Source: Polytrichum commune
Lineage: Eukaryota > Streptophyta > Polytrichopsida > Polytrichales > Polytrichaceae
Assembly: GCA_950295325.1 (NCBI GenBank)
Contig: OX485803.1
Span: forward strand, 67,161,554 to 67,225,553
DNA: 64,000 nucleotides
Direction: 5' to 3'
Part shown: positions 44,308 through 55,602 of the stretch, in pieces
Numbering within the stretch: the stretch's first letter is position 1
Layout: every line of letters begins with the position of its first letter
Notes under the pieces: model-generated
What the model was told of the DNA's origin: nothing
Seen by the model: only the letters and a program-made list of their open reading frames with translations
Databases searched by the model: none
Program-made: the position numbers and the translations under genes

Positions 44308-46480
44308 GATCAAATGTCCAAGGGTAGTAATATAGGCAATACCATAGAACTTCGTATTGGCATATTTGCAAATACCAAGTGGGAAACGATATTGGTATTG
44401 AAGGATATGATATGGCTTGGGGTTTGTGGTGTTTACGTAAACGTATACATCGTGTACGTAAGTAATCGGATGACCTCTGGCGAAGAGAATCTGCAAAGAA
44501 ATCGTAATCGGGAAGGTGAAGAGAGTTAGTGTTTGCTTGTCTTCTCTGTCTATCTGTCTGCACACGCAGTGGACGGAGGAGATCAGGGGAGGAGGGTTAC
44601 ATCGGTCAAATCCGACGGTCGAGAAAGCACAGTCAACGTGGCCTCACCAGAAGCTAGAAGCTGCTTTCATTGCCCATGGACTTCTTCTCGAAAACAAGTC
44701 CTCTACAAGGTGGAGAGTTGATCATTCCAACTAGGGTTCACTAGATTGATTCGAAATATTTGATGTCGATTTCATAATCAAATGATCTATTTTTTTTAGA
44801 AATGATAAAATAGTTCATTGTGCTTTCATCTGGCTAACAACGTCCTCATGTAAGCCATGTAGTGCTTGCATACTAACATTCATATTACTTTATAATTATT
44901 TTAAATATGATAATACATAATGCTCTTATTCATGTTTTAATTAGTTGATGAGTTCTAATTTGTGCTTTGATTAAGGACTATTTAGAAGTTTAGGGTATAT
45001 GTTGGCAGTAGCGGCCATACTCTAGCTGCCAATGGTCTTTAGACTCTAAGTCCACATGCTTTCCTATTGGCCATAAGGGGCAAAAGAATAATACTTAAGG
45101 GGGTGAAACCTTGGAGTGCTCACACAAGTTTTGAATGTAGAATTTCTAATGGTTCTAAAAGGTGTGATTGTGTTTTAGTAGCATAGCATGGTTGAGGGTG
45201 TGAGTGCGCTTCTAAGCGCTTAACATGCTTTAGGGTATTTGTAGTGATTTAGAAAAGTGAGGAGGTGCATTTGAGGTACGTGATATTATTTTCATATTTA
45301 AATTGCATATTTAAATTATTACTTTTAGCCCGTTATAAATGATTGGAATAAAATATAATATCAGGTTTTTGATAGGTGTTCTTGGTGAGATACTCCATGT
45401 ACATCCCCAATTCGATTACATAATTCATATTGGAGAAGAAAGTATGGAGCGTTGAAGTGGAGGGTGTCGAAATACCAAAACAACTAGAAGATTAAAGTTT
45501 GGAGGCTTAAAATTTGGCGACATTTGCAAGTATGTAGGTCAATTTTGGAAGGTAGCTTCATATATACCTTTAGGTGTCTACTGCACATTTTATACCACTA
45601 AAATATAAGCTTCATGATGAGAGAAGCAAAATACAAGTGGTCGTATATTTCAACACTTCATAGGTCCTTTTTTCGATACGCGTGTTGTATTCAAACTTGA
45701 CACGCACATGGAATATCTCATCAAGAACGCCTCTCAAAAATACGGTGTTAAATTTCATTCCAATCATGCACATTCAATAACATTGAGAAGGGCTTAGAGT
45801 ACAGATAGATAGATAGATAGAAACTCCGGTCCCTATTCACTTAGAGTACACTTATACTCTCGAGCATACTAAGTTACTAGAGCTTGCGGACACCCTCCGG
45901 AACCCACTAGTAAAGTAACACTTAAAACTTGTTCGAACACCCACAAGTTTCACTCCTTTGGGTATCATTTCTTTTGTCCTTTGTAACTAATAGGAAAACC
46001 TTGGAGGTTAGGGTTTGAGGACTTTTGACGGCTAGCGTACGGCCGCCTGATGCCCTAAACTTCTTAAATCAAATTTTCATAGTGTTCATTCAATTGAAAT
46101 GTGAATAAGAACAGTATTAAACCAAGATGAATCTTATAGTACACTTATAATAACCATAAAGTTGGATATGCAATCAACATTTGGTCCACATCATGAGAAG
46201 ACATGAGTGCCTTGGACATCATAAATTCCTAGGTATTTGGTACTAGCCAGACATGTGTTCTATACCATACACATACTTTTATCGAGACCCAAGATAAACC
46301 TAAATGTTTGTACCCACATTGGTCCCTTTGTTTATGCATTGACTTCTCGGCATTAAGTGATTCCATTTCATATATGGGCAACACCAATTTCAAATAACCA
46401 CATTACAAGCAAACAACTATTTGAAAGTGTTTGACCTTGTTTTAGAGAGGTTGTGGTAGGTGTGCCATCCTTCTTCTTGA
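44308..46480. other. 2.2 kb without a recognisable gene; SINE-like 3' end at 45803-45835
   Basis: 45803-45835 is (GATA)n followed by GAAACTCCGGTCCC; its complement matches the 3' end of SINE-1 (GACCGGAGTTTCT) followed by a microsatellite. A (CGTA/CGTATAC) run is near 44436-44460. ORFs of 62-89 codons have no domain. Confidence 0.45.
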
Positions 46481-46610
46481 TCATAAATGGACACACCTAG
46501 ACATGAGTCTTGTATGGTTGGTGTAAGTTCAAGATCAACCACCAGAAATGTATGTGTCGAAGAGAGGTTGGAGAACGTGCTCAAAAATTTGTTAAGTGTT
46601 ATGGATAGGT
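46481..46610 (-). repeat. Dispersed repeat G, minus fragment
   Basis: GACACACCTAGACATGAG, GTAAGTTCAAGATCAACCAC, GAACGTGCTCAAAAATTTG; ends where SINE-2 begins. Confidence 0.5.
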
Positions 46611-46617
46611 CGAAGAT

Positions 46618-46866
46618 GACCCTAAACTACCGGGTGATAGTGGAGAGGTACCCATTCCCGAACGGAGTGGTTGGCAGTTCGATTCCCGCTGTGAAATCTT
46701 CTCTCTACTTGACAAGAAAAAAACTAACTAAATAGGTAGGAAACCAACAGCCCACCCACCACAAGGTAGACGGTAAATCCCACCCTGCACCAAGAAGACT
46801 CTTGAGTAGGGTAGGACCAACAAGCTCAAATTCACGTCGGATTGCCCAACGTTGGTTGTTTATCGA
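46618..46866 (+). mobile_element. SINE-2, copy 2
   Basis: GGTCGAAGATGACCCTAAAC, TGATAGTGGAGAGGTACC, GGTTGGCAGTTCGATTCCC (good B box), CTCTCTACTTGAC, CACAAGGTAGACGGTAAATC, ending CCAACGTTGGTTGTTTAT. The 82-codon ORF is not a gene. Confidence 0.85.
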
Positions 46867-47962
46867 TTCCTTTGCCCTTATTCAATAGAGATCATCGAGC
46901 CATACAGAAATTTTCAAAAGGGCTTGGAGATTACTACTTCTACTACTACTACGTGGTACTTCATAGCGTGCCATGGAGATAGAGGGGAGTATTTGATTAG
47001 TTTAGGGGCTGACAGGGTATTTACGAACTTCTAGTTGCTCCATTATGAGAAGAAACACTAACAGTCAGACAGAGCCATGCAAGTTCCACATCCACATTTA
47101 TGGCTGACACCCTAATTATGACTGACGCTCTTACTAAGATCTTTGACGCACAAGAGGCACTCAAATTACGATAATGGTGTTGCAGTGTCCGGGGAAGTTT
47201 TGGGGCCTAAATCGCTCCAAATCCTCGCGTTTTCGGGTCCAAATGTGTGTTCCTTCGTCAATTTGAAGTGTGTTTTCCCAATAGTTTCCTCTTCAAGGAG
47301 AGGTCATTTTTTTCCTTGAGTCTTAACCCTTAAAGGACATATGCTTTCCCGATACCACACCCAAAATATATTTTAAAATTCATTTTAAGCATGATTAACC
47401 AATTAATTTACATAGGCTCTATTCTAAAGAAGTATAGATCTTGCTAAGGTGCTCGATTTGGCATTCTAAAAACCCCATTTGGTGCAATGGAGTAGAAGTT
47501 TTGAACAAGATTCTCCCAAAATAATACCAAGCCCGTGGGGCAGCATTGTCCTTTAAGGGTTAAACTTCAACCGGTGATTTCTCAAACTCAACAGGTTTTT
47601 ATCTGTAACTAGCAGTCAGTGTGCCCCGTTCTTCATTGCTCCAAACCTTGTGATGGATGGATCCATTGTTTAAAGTGAAAGGAAGAAGGGCTTATATTAC
47701 TTCCTTTAAAATTCGTCACTCGAATGGTATCGTTCCCTAAGTAGCGGAATTTTGAGCTTAATGAAAATTTTCCATAAGTTTTTTGATTATAAACCACACA
47801 CCTGACAGGACTTTATTCGATGCTTTGGGCAAGCCTTTCGTGGACCTTGGGAATTTCCGCACAATTACATGGGAAGATATAGTCTCAAGAGAATCTAGAT
47901 TCAACATTGTCGTTGACTAACTTCAATGTTTTAAGGTTTCTTAAAAAATCAATTCACAAAAC
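46867..47962. other. No gene seen; E fragment at 47565-47640
   Basis: 47565-47640 has AACTTCAACCGGTGATTTCT and CAAACTCAACAGGTTT, the E end in minus orientation. Elsewhere nothing recognised. Confidence 0.45.
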
Positions 47963-48400
47963 CCTTTGGCCCTCCTAAAGAGGAATGAACATGCATCAAA
48001 AAGTGAATGTGACGAATTTTTAAATATATGTCCCAAACATGGCAGTTTTGAAAAATAAATTCAAGTTTGACCATTCATTTGTCGTCATTTGTCTTCACTT
48101 TCTCTTTCTCAAACAAAATCTCATTGTATTTTCTTGATTACAATATTTCTTTGGCATGGACCCTTGCCTTTTTCTAGCAGAGCACCTCTTTTGCCTCTTC
48201 CACTGCAAAACCCGTTCAACCATGTCGGTGGATAATATACGCCTTATAATAAATCTTTTTGGGGCCCTGAGACTCCATGGTCACTTTGACATTTTTTTCC
48301 TTGGTGTAAATTGAAGTGGTCATGGGACGAGTTCAACAACCGATTACATGTTTTACAAGGCCTTGGAACGACTTCACAGTCCATGGTGTAAGCAACCCCT
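47963..48400. mobile_element. MITE family C, copy 2 (left end missing)
   Basis: GCATCAAAAAGTGAATGTGA, TTTGTCTTCACTTTCTC and a right end CAGTCCATGGTGTAAGCAAC match copy 1. Confidence 0.6.
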
Positions 48401-49044
48401 TAGTGGACCAACAAGTCACTACTAAAAAATGCGGTTGTAGAACATACTTATCATTGACACATGTAGTCACTAGGATCCCATTGACAACAATTGAATGAAA
48501 TCTATGACAATTATAGATTGAACTCGACACTTATGAACGGGGTCATATCCTAATGACCACTCATGTCAAATGAGAAGGGTGTTCTAGGACCACATTTCCT
48601 AGTAGCGAGTCTTTGCTTGTCTTAGTGATTGCATGCATCTGGTACCTAGAATCTTAAGGTATTGAGACCTTAAAGTGTCACTTTTAGATTTTTGCAAATT
48701 TTGGATTGTTAAAAATGTCACAAAATTGCGAAACATATATCATAGATTAGCAAACATGAGTTGGATTGAAGCAACTAAAATTCGATGCAAATGAAGTTTG
48801 TAGGAGTCCAGACAAAAACAAAACAGTAATTTTTTATTTGAGCCTTTCATTGCTAAGTCATGTGTGCATGCTCCCTTGTACTCCATCCACTTAAGTAGTT
48901 TCAAGTAGCTTGAAAGCAAGTAATGAACATGCTAGCTAGCTTTAGGTTAGAGACCCAAAGTAAGTGTCACTACTAGAATATCTTTAAGGCCTCAATATCT
49001 TAGGCCATATGTGATCATTGCTCTCATTACCCCCCCCCCCCACA
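48401..49044. other. No gene seen; 12-C run at the end
   Basis: C run at 49030-49041 next to the L element. Nothing coding. Confidence 0.4.
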
Positions 49045-49168
49045 CTACATTAATCTATCTAATTAGTATGAGTTGCCATTTGGAGTGACATGTTACTATA
49101 CTTTTTTACTCACAGTAACATTTTTTATCCAAATAACATAAGTTCACTAAGTATTATGATATTTAGTG

Positions 49169-49838
49169 CAGGCCTCCTTGAATGTGGGATTCTAAAAACA
49201 GACCCCACTTTTACCACATTTAAGCCTCGCCAGACCCCACTTTTAAGAGAGTGAGACCAAAGCATTGTTCAAAGCATTTTTAAGAGAGCATCGTCCAAAG
49301 GTGCAAAACGATGCACTTGGGGTCGATTGCAGTTACAGGTACACTTGCAAACCTTGTTGCGGACCTCCGCGTCACTATAGTGATCATGCCGAAGAAAAAG
49401 TCGAGCCCCTGGCAGCTGGCCTACAAACAGAAACTCGGGCTGCACGTGACGAACCGCGATGTCAAGACATCCGCAGTTATCGAGGCGGTTTGCTCGTTTT
49501 GAATCAGATTTTTCTGTTCTCAAATGGGAAAAGGACCCGTACCGCGACAATTTGCTCGACCTGTCGCTGGAGGGTGTCTTCCAGAGCAAGCAGTTTGACG
49601 TACTAGCCATCATTTAAATCATGTTTTGTATTTGACTTTGCTATCATGAATAAAACAAACACAATTTGAGGCGCCAATTTGACTCTACATTCTAAAATGG
49701 CCCACATGGACCCCATTTTTAGCTGCTAAAAGTTGCTAAAAGTGCTAAAAGTGGGGTTTACCACTCTGGACCCCCAATCGACCCCACTTTTAGCTTAAGA
49801 GGGCTAAAAGCGGGGTTTACCACTCTTAAGGAGGCCTG
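49169..49838 (+). mobile_element. hAT-type DNA transposon, internally deleted (670 bp)
   Basis: Inverted ends CAGGCCTCCTT ... AAGGAGGCCTG, flanked by a perfect 8-bp target duplication ATTTAGTG (49161-49168, 49839-49846), the hallmark of hAT. Subterminal GACCCCACTTTTA words recur at both ends in opposite orientations, as expected of transposase-binding repeats. The core keeps two transposase-like coding ends (see the pseudogene entry). Confidence 0.92.
49387..49619 (+). pseudogene. hAT transposase remnant: N-terminal and C-terminal ends joined by deletion
   Basis: From ATG at 49387: MPKKKSSPWQLAYKQKLGLH, then VTNRDVKTSAVIEAVCSF and a stop at 49501. In the next frame from about 49496: RFESDFSVLKWEKDPYRDNL, then SLEGVFQSKQF and a stop near 49616. 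The first part looks like the region just before a BED-type zinc finger (an AVCxFC context), the second like a transposase C-terminus. The middle (zinc finger, DDE core, dimerisation domain) is deleted. Codons are GC-richer than the neighbourhood. Assignment rests on the hAT ends plus general appearance; a similar family in oomycetes comes to mind but could not be checked. Confidence 0.55.
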
Positions 49839-50445
49839 ATTTAGTGTCCCCGATTCTCATTGTCTGGCTCAATACTAATTGAAAACCGTGGTGTAGCGTC
49901 ACCAACACTAAATGTTAAACCAACCTTATTTGTCGTTTCTTGTTTTTTGGGGGGATTATAGATTTACAGTGCTACAATTAGTGTCACTTACCAAGTGATT
50001 TTTCATCCAAATTTCAATCATTCGTGACAAAATTTCATCACAAGTTGCTGATGAGGGAAAGTAGGGTTTTGGCCAATGGATGAACTCATTCATAACCCAT
50101 GACAATATTTGTTCACTTGTTTTAAGAAGTGTCATCCGAAAAGTTACCATAGTGACATCAAATACCATATGACACTAAATATCATATTTAGTGTAGTTAG
50201 TATGCACACCGAAGAATATGATATAAATTAATTGGTAAAAGAAAAAGATAATCTTGGTAAAATGTTATAGCAACACATAACCATGAATGGTAACTCACAC
50301 TAATTAGACAAAAAAAAATGTAGAATTAGCCACTATTGTAGGTTGTTGTCCCCATCCAACCGATTTGAGCGACGTCCCAAATTAGCCGAAACTATGGATT
50401 GTTGTCTCACATCAAAATGTATCTAAAATCGTGGCCCCAATTTGA

Positions 50446-51317
50446 GGGCCGCTTCACATTATGGCCATCCAAGTCAAGAGGCAGTGGGATTGAATGGCCA
50501 AACTTTGTTGAGAGTCCAAAGAAATGGGCTGAAAATAGCCAATAGAAATATCGGAATTAGGACCTTCGGCTAGAAAGAAAGAGAAACTCCGGTCTACAAG
50601 GGGCCGGCGTGAATAAAGTGTCCGTTCGTAATGCCAATGAACCCGATGGCCACTGGACAAGGGGACACTGGGACAATACTACTCTCCCCTTTCGAGGATG
50701 GACACTATAGTGACACACTATACTAGTTCCTAGCTAGCCACTAGTGCCTTGAAGATACCGGACATGGTATCCCCCCAAAGGGCTTTGAGGTACCCATACA
50801 ACAAGGTCCAAGGACCCCCCACCATAGTTGGGTGGACTAAGGTGGTGAGCACCACGCCGGCATGGGGAATAGAACCCACAACCTCCTCATTGGGGGCCAT
50901 GAGCCTAACCACCAAGCCAAGGCCCGTGGTGCCTCCTTCGGCTAGACATAGTGTGAAGCCCTCCAAATGCCAAGCCCAAAGTCCAAAGGAAGAAGGAGCA
51001 TCCCACTTTATTCCCTACCCAAAACAACCCCTCCAATCTAACGGCCAAGATCTTGTTAGTTTTTGAATTTTTTTTTGAAAACAAATTGACGGCCTCTCAA
51101 CCATAGTTTGGGTTTCCATTCATGTCCCACCCAAACTTCCTTCGAGAGTCAATCGCCTTGGTCAAAAAGCACTGCCATGTAGGTATTTTGGAGAGCGACG
51201 ACCTTTGAACTTTGGCCGCTAGTGTGAACGGTCGAGAGGCTGGATTCTTGGTTTCTTGCAATCTGATTGGTGGAAATCAACAGCCTCTCGACCTTTGGGC
51301 ATAGTGTGAAGCGGCCC
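50446..51317. mobile_element. MITE with GGGCCGCTTCACAC ends, hosting SINE-1
   Basis: GGGCCGCTTCACATTATGGC ... GGGCATAGTGTGAAGCGGCCC-type right end, flanked by TGA (50443-50445, 51318-51320). About 500 bp without the SINE. AAGAGGCAGTGGGATTGAATGG-type interior differs from family A, so this is a sister family. Confidence 0.8.
50575..50934 (-). mobile_element. SINE-1, copy 2 (360 bp)
   Basis: Same body as 11047-11406, with a perfect 12-bp target duplication CCTTCGGCTAGA (50563-50574, 50935-50946). Inserted inside the MITE at 50446-51317. The 105- and 78-codon ORFs crossing it are spurious. Confidence 0.92.
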
Positions 51318-51975
51318 TGAGATAATGTGAACTCAATGCCTTATTTTTATTACTACGTCTATGTAAAACAATCGGGTGGTTATATTGGTGCACATTTTAA
51401 ATTCATGTAGGCATTTGATTTACCATAACATTATTGGGTAAGCAAATCCAATAAGAAAAATCAAATCCAATAACATTATTGGGTTGGATTTGGCATTTTT
51501 CAAACAATTCTCCTTCTAAATGCAAACATGGACATTTTCTAGGTTAAAATCAATAAAACACACTTAAGAAAAAGCAAATCCAACCTACCTTGCAACTCCC
51601 AGCCTCCCAAGTTCACCTAGATCTAAGGGAAATGAAATGAAATTGGTTTTAAAGTCCGTGAAACCAAAATCGAGAAAGAAAGAAAGAAAGAAAGATGAAT
51701 CCAATGTTGTCACCGGTGTGATTGTTGTGTTGTCTCAATTTTAAGTTGTGTTGGTCTAGTTTACTTAAGTTTGTATGCAACTTTGTGATGGGCATCATGA
51801 GAATTAGAGGGCCTCCAAAGACTACTAAATGAAATGAACTCGATTAGAGAGTCCGGGAAGCTAAAAGGCTTATGGGACTAAAGATACATCAGGGTGGTGT
51901 CAAACTGGCTAATTTCTTAGAGTGGTGGAGTGTGGTGGCCTTCATGAGGTAGAGGCTAATATCAAGTTGATGGCT
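51318..51975. other. No gene seen; (AAAG)n
   Basis: An (AAAG)n run lies at about 51675-51694. Nothing coding. Confidence 0.45.
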
Positions 51976-52250
51976 TCATTGAAAGAAAGACTTGAGCCTC
52001 CCTAATATTGCCTTTGTAAATAGTGATTGAAACTCATCACTAATGGGGTTGTATAGGGGACACTCCAACACAAAATGGGCCTCAATTTCAACTACATTAT
52101 AAGAGCAAACGTGGCATAGTCTATACTCTAGAGATAGGGATAGTCGACCACCATTCAATTTTGATGGGTGCGGTAAGCGATAATGATCTTTGCATTATTG
52201 TGGTGTCTTCAAGTACACCTCACAATCATGTTTGAGGAACTCCTCAAGAT
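51976..52250 (-). pseudogene. LINE-type C-terminal remnant with a zinc-knuckle-like motif
   Basis: Minus strand: LDFVHLEEFLKHDCEVYLKT (to about 52190), a stop, then HYRLPHPSKLNGGRLSLSLE and YRLCHVCSYNVVEIEAHFVL followed by ECPLYNPISDEF. The pattern Y-R-x-H-x-L-x-x-x-x-G-R ... C-x2-C ... E-x-H-F-x-x-E-C-P-x-Y is characteristic of sequences downstream of LINE reverse transcriptases. One stop is visible and no RT core was found. Confidence 0.6.
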
Positions 52251-53000
52251 GGACGAAATCTAGTTTCTTCCGAGAGATGGAAAAAATTCCTCTCTTTAGC
52301 AAGAAAAACCTCTTTGATATTATCAAATGTCATTTTTGATGTTGTTGGGTTGTCCCCATGATGCTTTCCACATGGATGTGGATATATGCTAGGTGTTAGC
52401 TCCTTGTTCGACAATGTGGACATGCAAGAACAAGCCACTGTGCACATATTTCTCCTAGGGCAATCCCCTTGGGTTTCTATATGATTGGCTGAAAATATCC
52501 AATTCACCCATACAACCCCACTCAAGTTGGATCGACCATAGGTGGTTGGGTGCACTGAAAACCAAGTGCTAGAAGGGACACCCATCCGAGCACTTTTCTG
52601 GCCTAAGGCGGCTTAACTTCAAAGTTTCCACATGTCCCAAATCAAGGACTCGGGTTTAAACCACCACAAACAAATCAAGAATATGATAATTGTGCAATTT
52701 CCAACTTATAGGTGGGCATGTCTTGGACCCACAAAACTTGTAGCAAGGGCTTGATTTTGCCTAAGGGAAAGTCAATGTGATTGCAAACTAAAAAGCCATC
52801 AACGATCAAATATAAGGCTTCTAAAATGGTTATGGGTATGACTTGAATTTGCTAATCATCTCACACTCATTGGGGTTTCATATCACTTAATCCGGGGTAA
52901 AAATGAGGATACTTACACGTAGTAAAATGGGTAATTCTGGAAAGGATAGAGTAAAAAATGCAACATGGTCATGAGGATAAGCGCTTTGCTCACCATATAA
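52251..53000. other. No intact gene; possible upstream LINE debris and a G fragment
   Basis: A 113-codon minus ORF (52244-52585) precedes the LINE remnant and may belong to it, though no motif supports this. 52680-52890 carries the end of a G minus copy (ATTTGCTAATCATCTCACAC, TTTCATATCACTTAATCC). Confidence 0.35.
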
Positions 53001-53570
53001 GGGGTTGTTTACATATGTTTACATCATGGACCATGAAGTCATCCCTTGCTCTACAATATGTCATTGGATGGTAAACTCATCCCATGACCATTTCGGTTTA
53101 CATCAAGGAGAATCTGTAAGATTGATCATGGAACTTGAGGTCTCCAAAAGTTGTTTCTAGGCCTACGTAAATTCATTGTCATGGTCCACCTAGTTTTGCA
53201 AGAGGATAGGCAAGAGAGGTTCTCTCGCTATAGAAGTCAAGGGACCATAGCAGTGAAATGTTGTTTTATTTTTATTTTTTATAAATTCTCTATGGGTTGC
53301 CAAACCTTATTATAGTTAAGAGGAAAGAAGGAAGAAGGTGAAACACAAAAACCCTCAAAACTGTTGTTTTTTGGGCATACATTTAAAAACCAACACATCC
53401 ATTTTTTGGTGCATGGTCACTCCTCTTGGAACATGTTTGGTTTACACCTAGTGAGGGGCCCAACAACTTTAAAATTTGCAGTTCTCATAAATATGACCAT
53501 GGAAGTGTGACCATTAAAAGAATGTCACTTGACAAGGGACGACTTCATGGTCCATGATGTGAAGAACCCC
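53001..53570. mobile_element. MITE family C, copy 3 (570 bp) with TAA target duplication
   Basis: GGGGTTGTTTACATATG, ACATCATGGACCATGAAGTC ... GACTTCATGGTCCATGATGT, GAAGAACCCC; TAA at 52998-53000 and 53571-53573. The interior shares the CATTTTTTGGTGCATGGTC block with C copy 1. Confidence 0.8.
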
Positions 53571-53573
53571 TAA

Positions 53574-54026
53574 GTAATTCAAAGAAGGGCCAAGGTAGTG
53601 CCGAATCATGCAAAGGATAGACTGAGTAACATACAACACAAACGATTTAGACTATTCATGTGAACAATAGTAGATGTTAGGGAAAGGCCACAAACGTGAT
53701 GTGTGGTCCCACTATGTGTATTGTGAAATAAACAACGCAAAGTGAGCCCATTTTGATTAAAAAAGAAGAAGTATTGATGTACCGTGTTAACATACTTAGT
53801 TCTAACAAAGTATGGATTGCATCATTCATTCATCCTAATATTAGTTCTTTGAGGAGCTTAACAATATCATCCACAAAGTGGGTGCATTGCTAGAATTATC
53901 TGTGCAAGGCATGCTTCCATTACAACAATATTGCACCAACAAAGAGCCCGCACTTTCCACATCCCAAGTCCCGTGTTAGTGGATAGGCCCACCCGGTACG
54001 TGAAGATTTTGATTTTGTCAATCTAA
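53574..54026. other. No gene seen
   Basis: Nothing recognised. Confidence 0.4.
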
Positions 54027-54509
54027 GGGCCACTTCACACATGAGCCAAGAGCCGAGAGCATGAAATTGTGAGAGCCCAAATGAAAGTGTCCGAAGGCCG
54101 TCCCAACACACCTCCAACATCATGTAGTGTGGTCACCAACCCTCATATGTGACTGAACCCTCAATCAAATGCTATTTCAATGAATTTCTATTCATGCGGG
54201 TCTTCACACATGATCAAATAGAATTAAATCAGCGGTTGTGAGCGTTTGGAGTGCCGTCGTCTCTTGGTTTTGCGTTTGGCCTACCTCCAAGAGGTAGATT
54301 TTGAAAACAATCCAAGTGACCATGAAACATGATCCATTCAATGCCATGTAAGAATCCATGTAGACTTTACATCCATCTTGCATTCACTTACTATGTACGT
54401 CCCTCAAGCGTAGTGTGAAGCGAACTAGGACCGGATCTGCCTTTTCCACCAATGAGAGTGCTTGAAGTGTAATGGTCACGGGCTCTCAGTCTCGTGTGTG
54501 AAGTGGCCC
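54027..54509 (+). mobile_element. MITE family A, copy 5 with TAA target duplication
   Basis: GGGCCACTTCACACATGAGC ... CTCGTGTGTGAAGTGGCCC; TAA at 54024-54026 and 54510-54512. The 67-codon minus ORF is spurious. Confidence 0.92.
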
Positions 54510-54559
54510 TAAGCAATCTTGAGAACCCAAAATACATGAGAATAAATCCTAAAGCACCT

Positions 54560-55510
54560 CCCGGAAATTAAACAAGCTACCCTCAAGGTCTTTCAAAAAT
54601 ATGGCGGTATTTTTTGCATGGACACCAAACGATCTCAAAGACATTGTAAAACATACAAATGGTTTACAACATGATGCCATATTGTCACAACAACGAAAAG
54701 ATGGCATGAACACCAATGATGCGTCCATTGTGAGATTTTTTTTTAAAAGAAAAAGAAAAATGCTACTTGCTACCAAATTCATCTCGCCTATTGATTTTGC
54801 AACATGGTTATCTCCCATGGTCATTGTTCCAAAAAAATGGATCGTTAAGAATTTGCGTGAATTTTTGTAAATTTAACACCGCCACACGGGAAGACCACTG
54901 CTTGTTACCAAATGTGGAAGATGTGGATGAAATCATGAGAAATTATATGTATTCATTCGTCCAAAAAATTCAAGCTATAATCAAATAGCTATGGCTACCG
55001 AAGAAAAGAAAACAAAAGAAAACAAGAAAACAAACAAAAAACAATAATAATTGAACAGGGCCCTTATCAATTTGAAAGAATGCCTTTGGAACCATGAATG
55101 CCTCAATGGGATTTCAACGGGTTAAGGGAAGTAATTCAAAATAAATAAATACATATGTCAATTTTTGTATGATGGCGATCCATGGATCCTTTGATGACCA
55201 CATCCAACATTTGAAACTAATCCTTGGAAAATGCCACCAAGACAATGTAAGCCTCAACGTTGACAAAGTTGCGTTTTTATGCACCTCTCGCATCATTTTG
55301 GGTTACATAGTACCCAACCTTGCAAGACCGGCAAGCCGTACATTGATTAAAGGCATGGCACAATTGGCCAACCCCGTCTTTGGTTTAAGTCGCCAACATT
55401 GCAACTACAACCACCATTGCGACTTACAAGCAACCCATGCTTTTCAAAATCTCAAACATGCTTATAACACATTCCTGGGGGGTGGACTCTTCAAACCACA
55501 TATGAATTAA
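54560..55510 (+). pseudogene. Gypsy reverse transcriptase, broken
   Basis: Recognisable pieces in order: FFAWTPNDLKDI (about 54612), ATWLSPMVIVPKK (about 54800-54837), after a frameshift LRICVNFCKFNTATREDHC, LPNVEDVDEIM; then YNQIAMATEEK (about 54975) and GPYQFERMPLEP (about 55058); then FDDHIQHLKLILGKCHQDNV with SLNVDKVAF (about 55180-55275) and ILGYIV. The FADD/YLDD catalytic region between 55120 and 55180 is not legible. The 113-codon ORF 55169-55510 is the thumb/connection part. Confidence 0.9.
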
Positions 55511-55568
55511 TGTGAGTGTACAAAGGGGTGTTTTTCAAGGCATTAGCATATGTAGCATGCGTAAAGGA

Positions 55569-55602
<34 letters not shown>

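Larger units (their letters stand above)
49100..50215. repeat. Dispersed repeat I, copy 3, split by hAT
   Basis: The left stub ends ATTATGATATTTAGTG; the right part after the insertion is GTCCCCGATTCTC ... CAATACTAATTGAAAACC, CACTAAATGTTAAACC, CAAATTTCAATCATTCGTGA, GTTACCATAGTGACATCAAA, ending GACACTAAATATCATATTTA. Confidence 0.6.
49045..50323. mobile_element. MITE family L, copy 3, split by nested insertions
   Basis: Left CTACATTAATCTATCTAATT followed by AGTATGAGTTGCCA; right TGGTAACTCACACTAATTAG followed by ACAAAAAAAAATGTAG: about 34-bp inverted ends. Inside lies an I element, itself split by a hAT element. Confidence 0.65.

Noticed and set aside
44161..44565. ORFs of 122, 124 and 89 codons on both strands
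   Set aside because: They cross SINE-2 copy 1 and a CGTATAC-rich stretch; both strands open, no domain.
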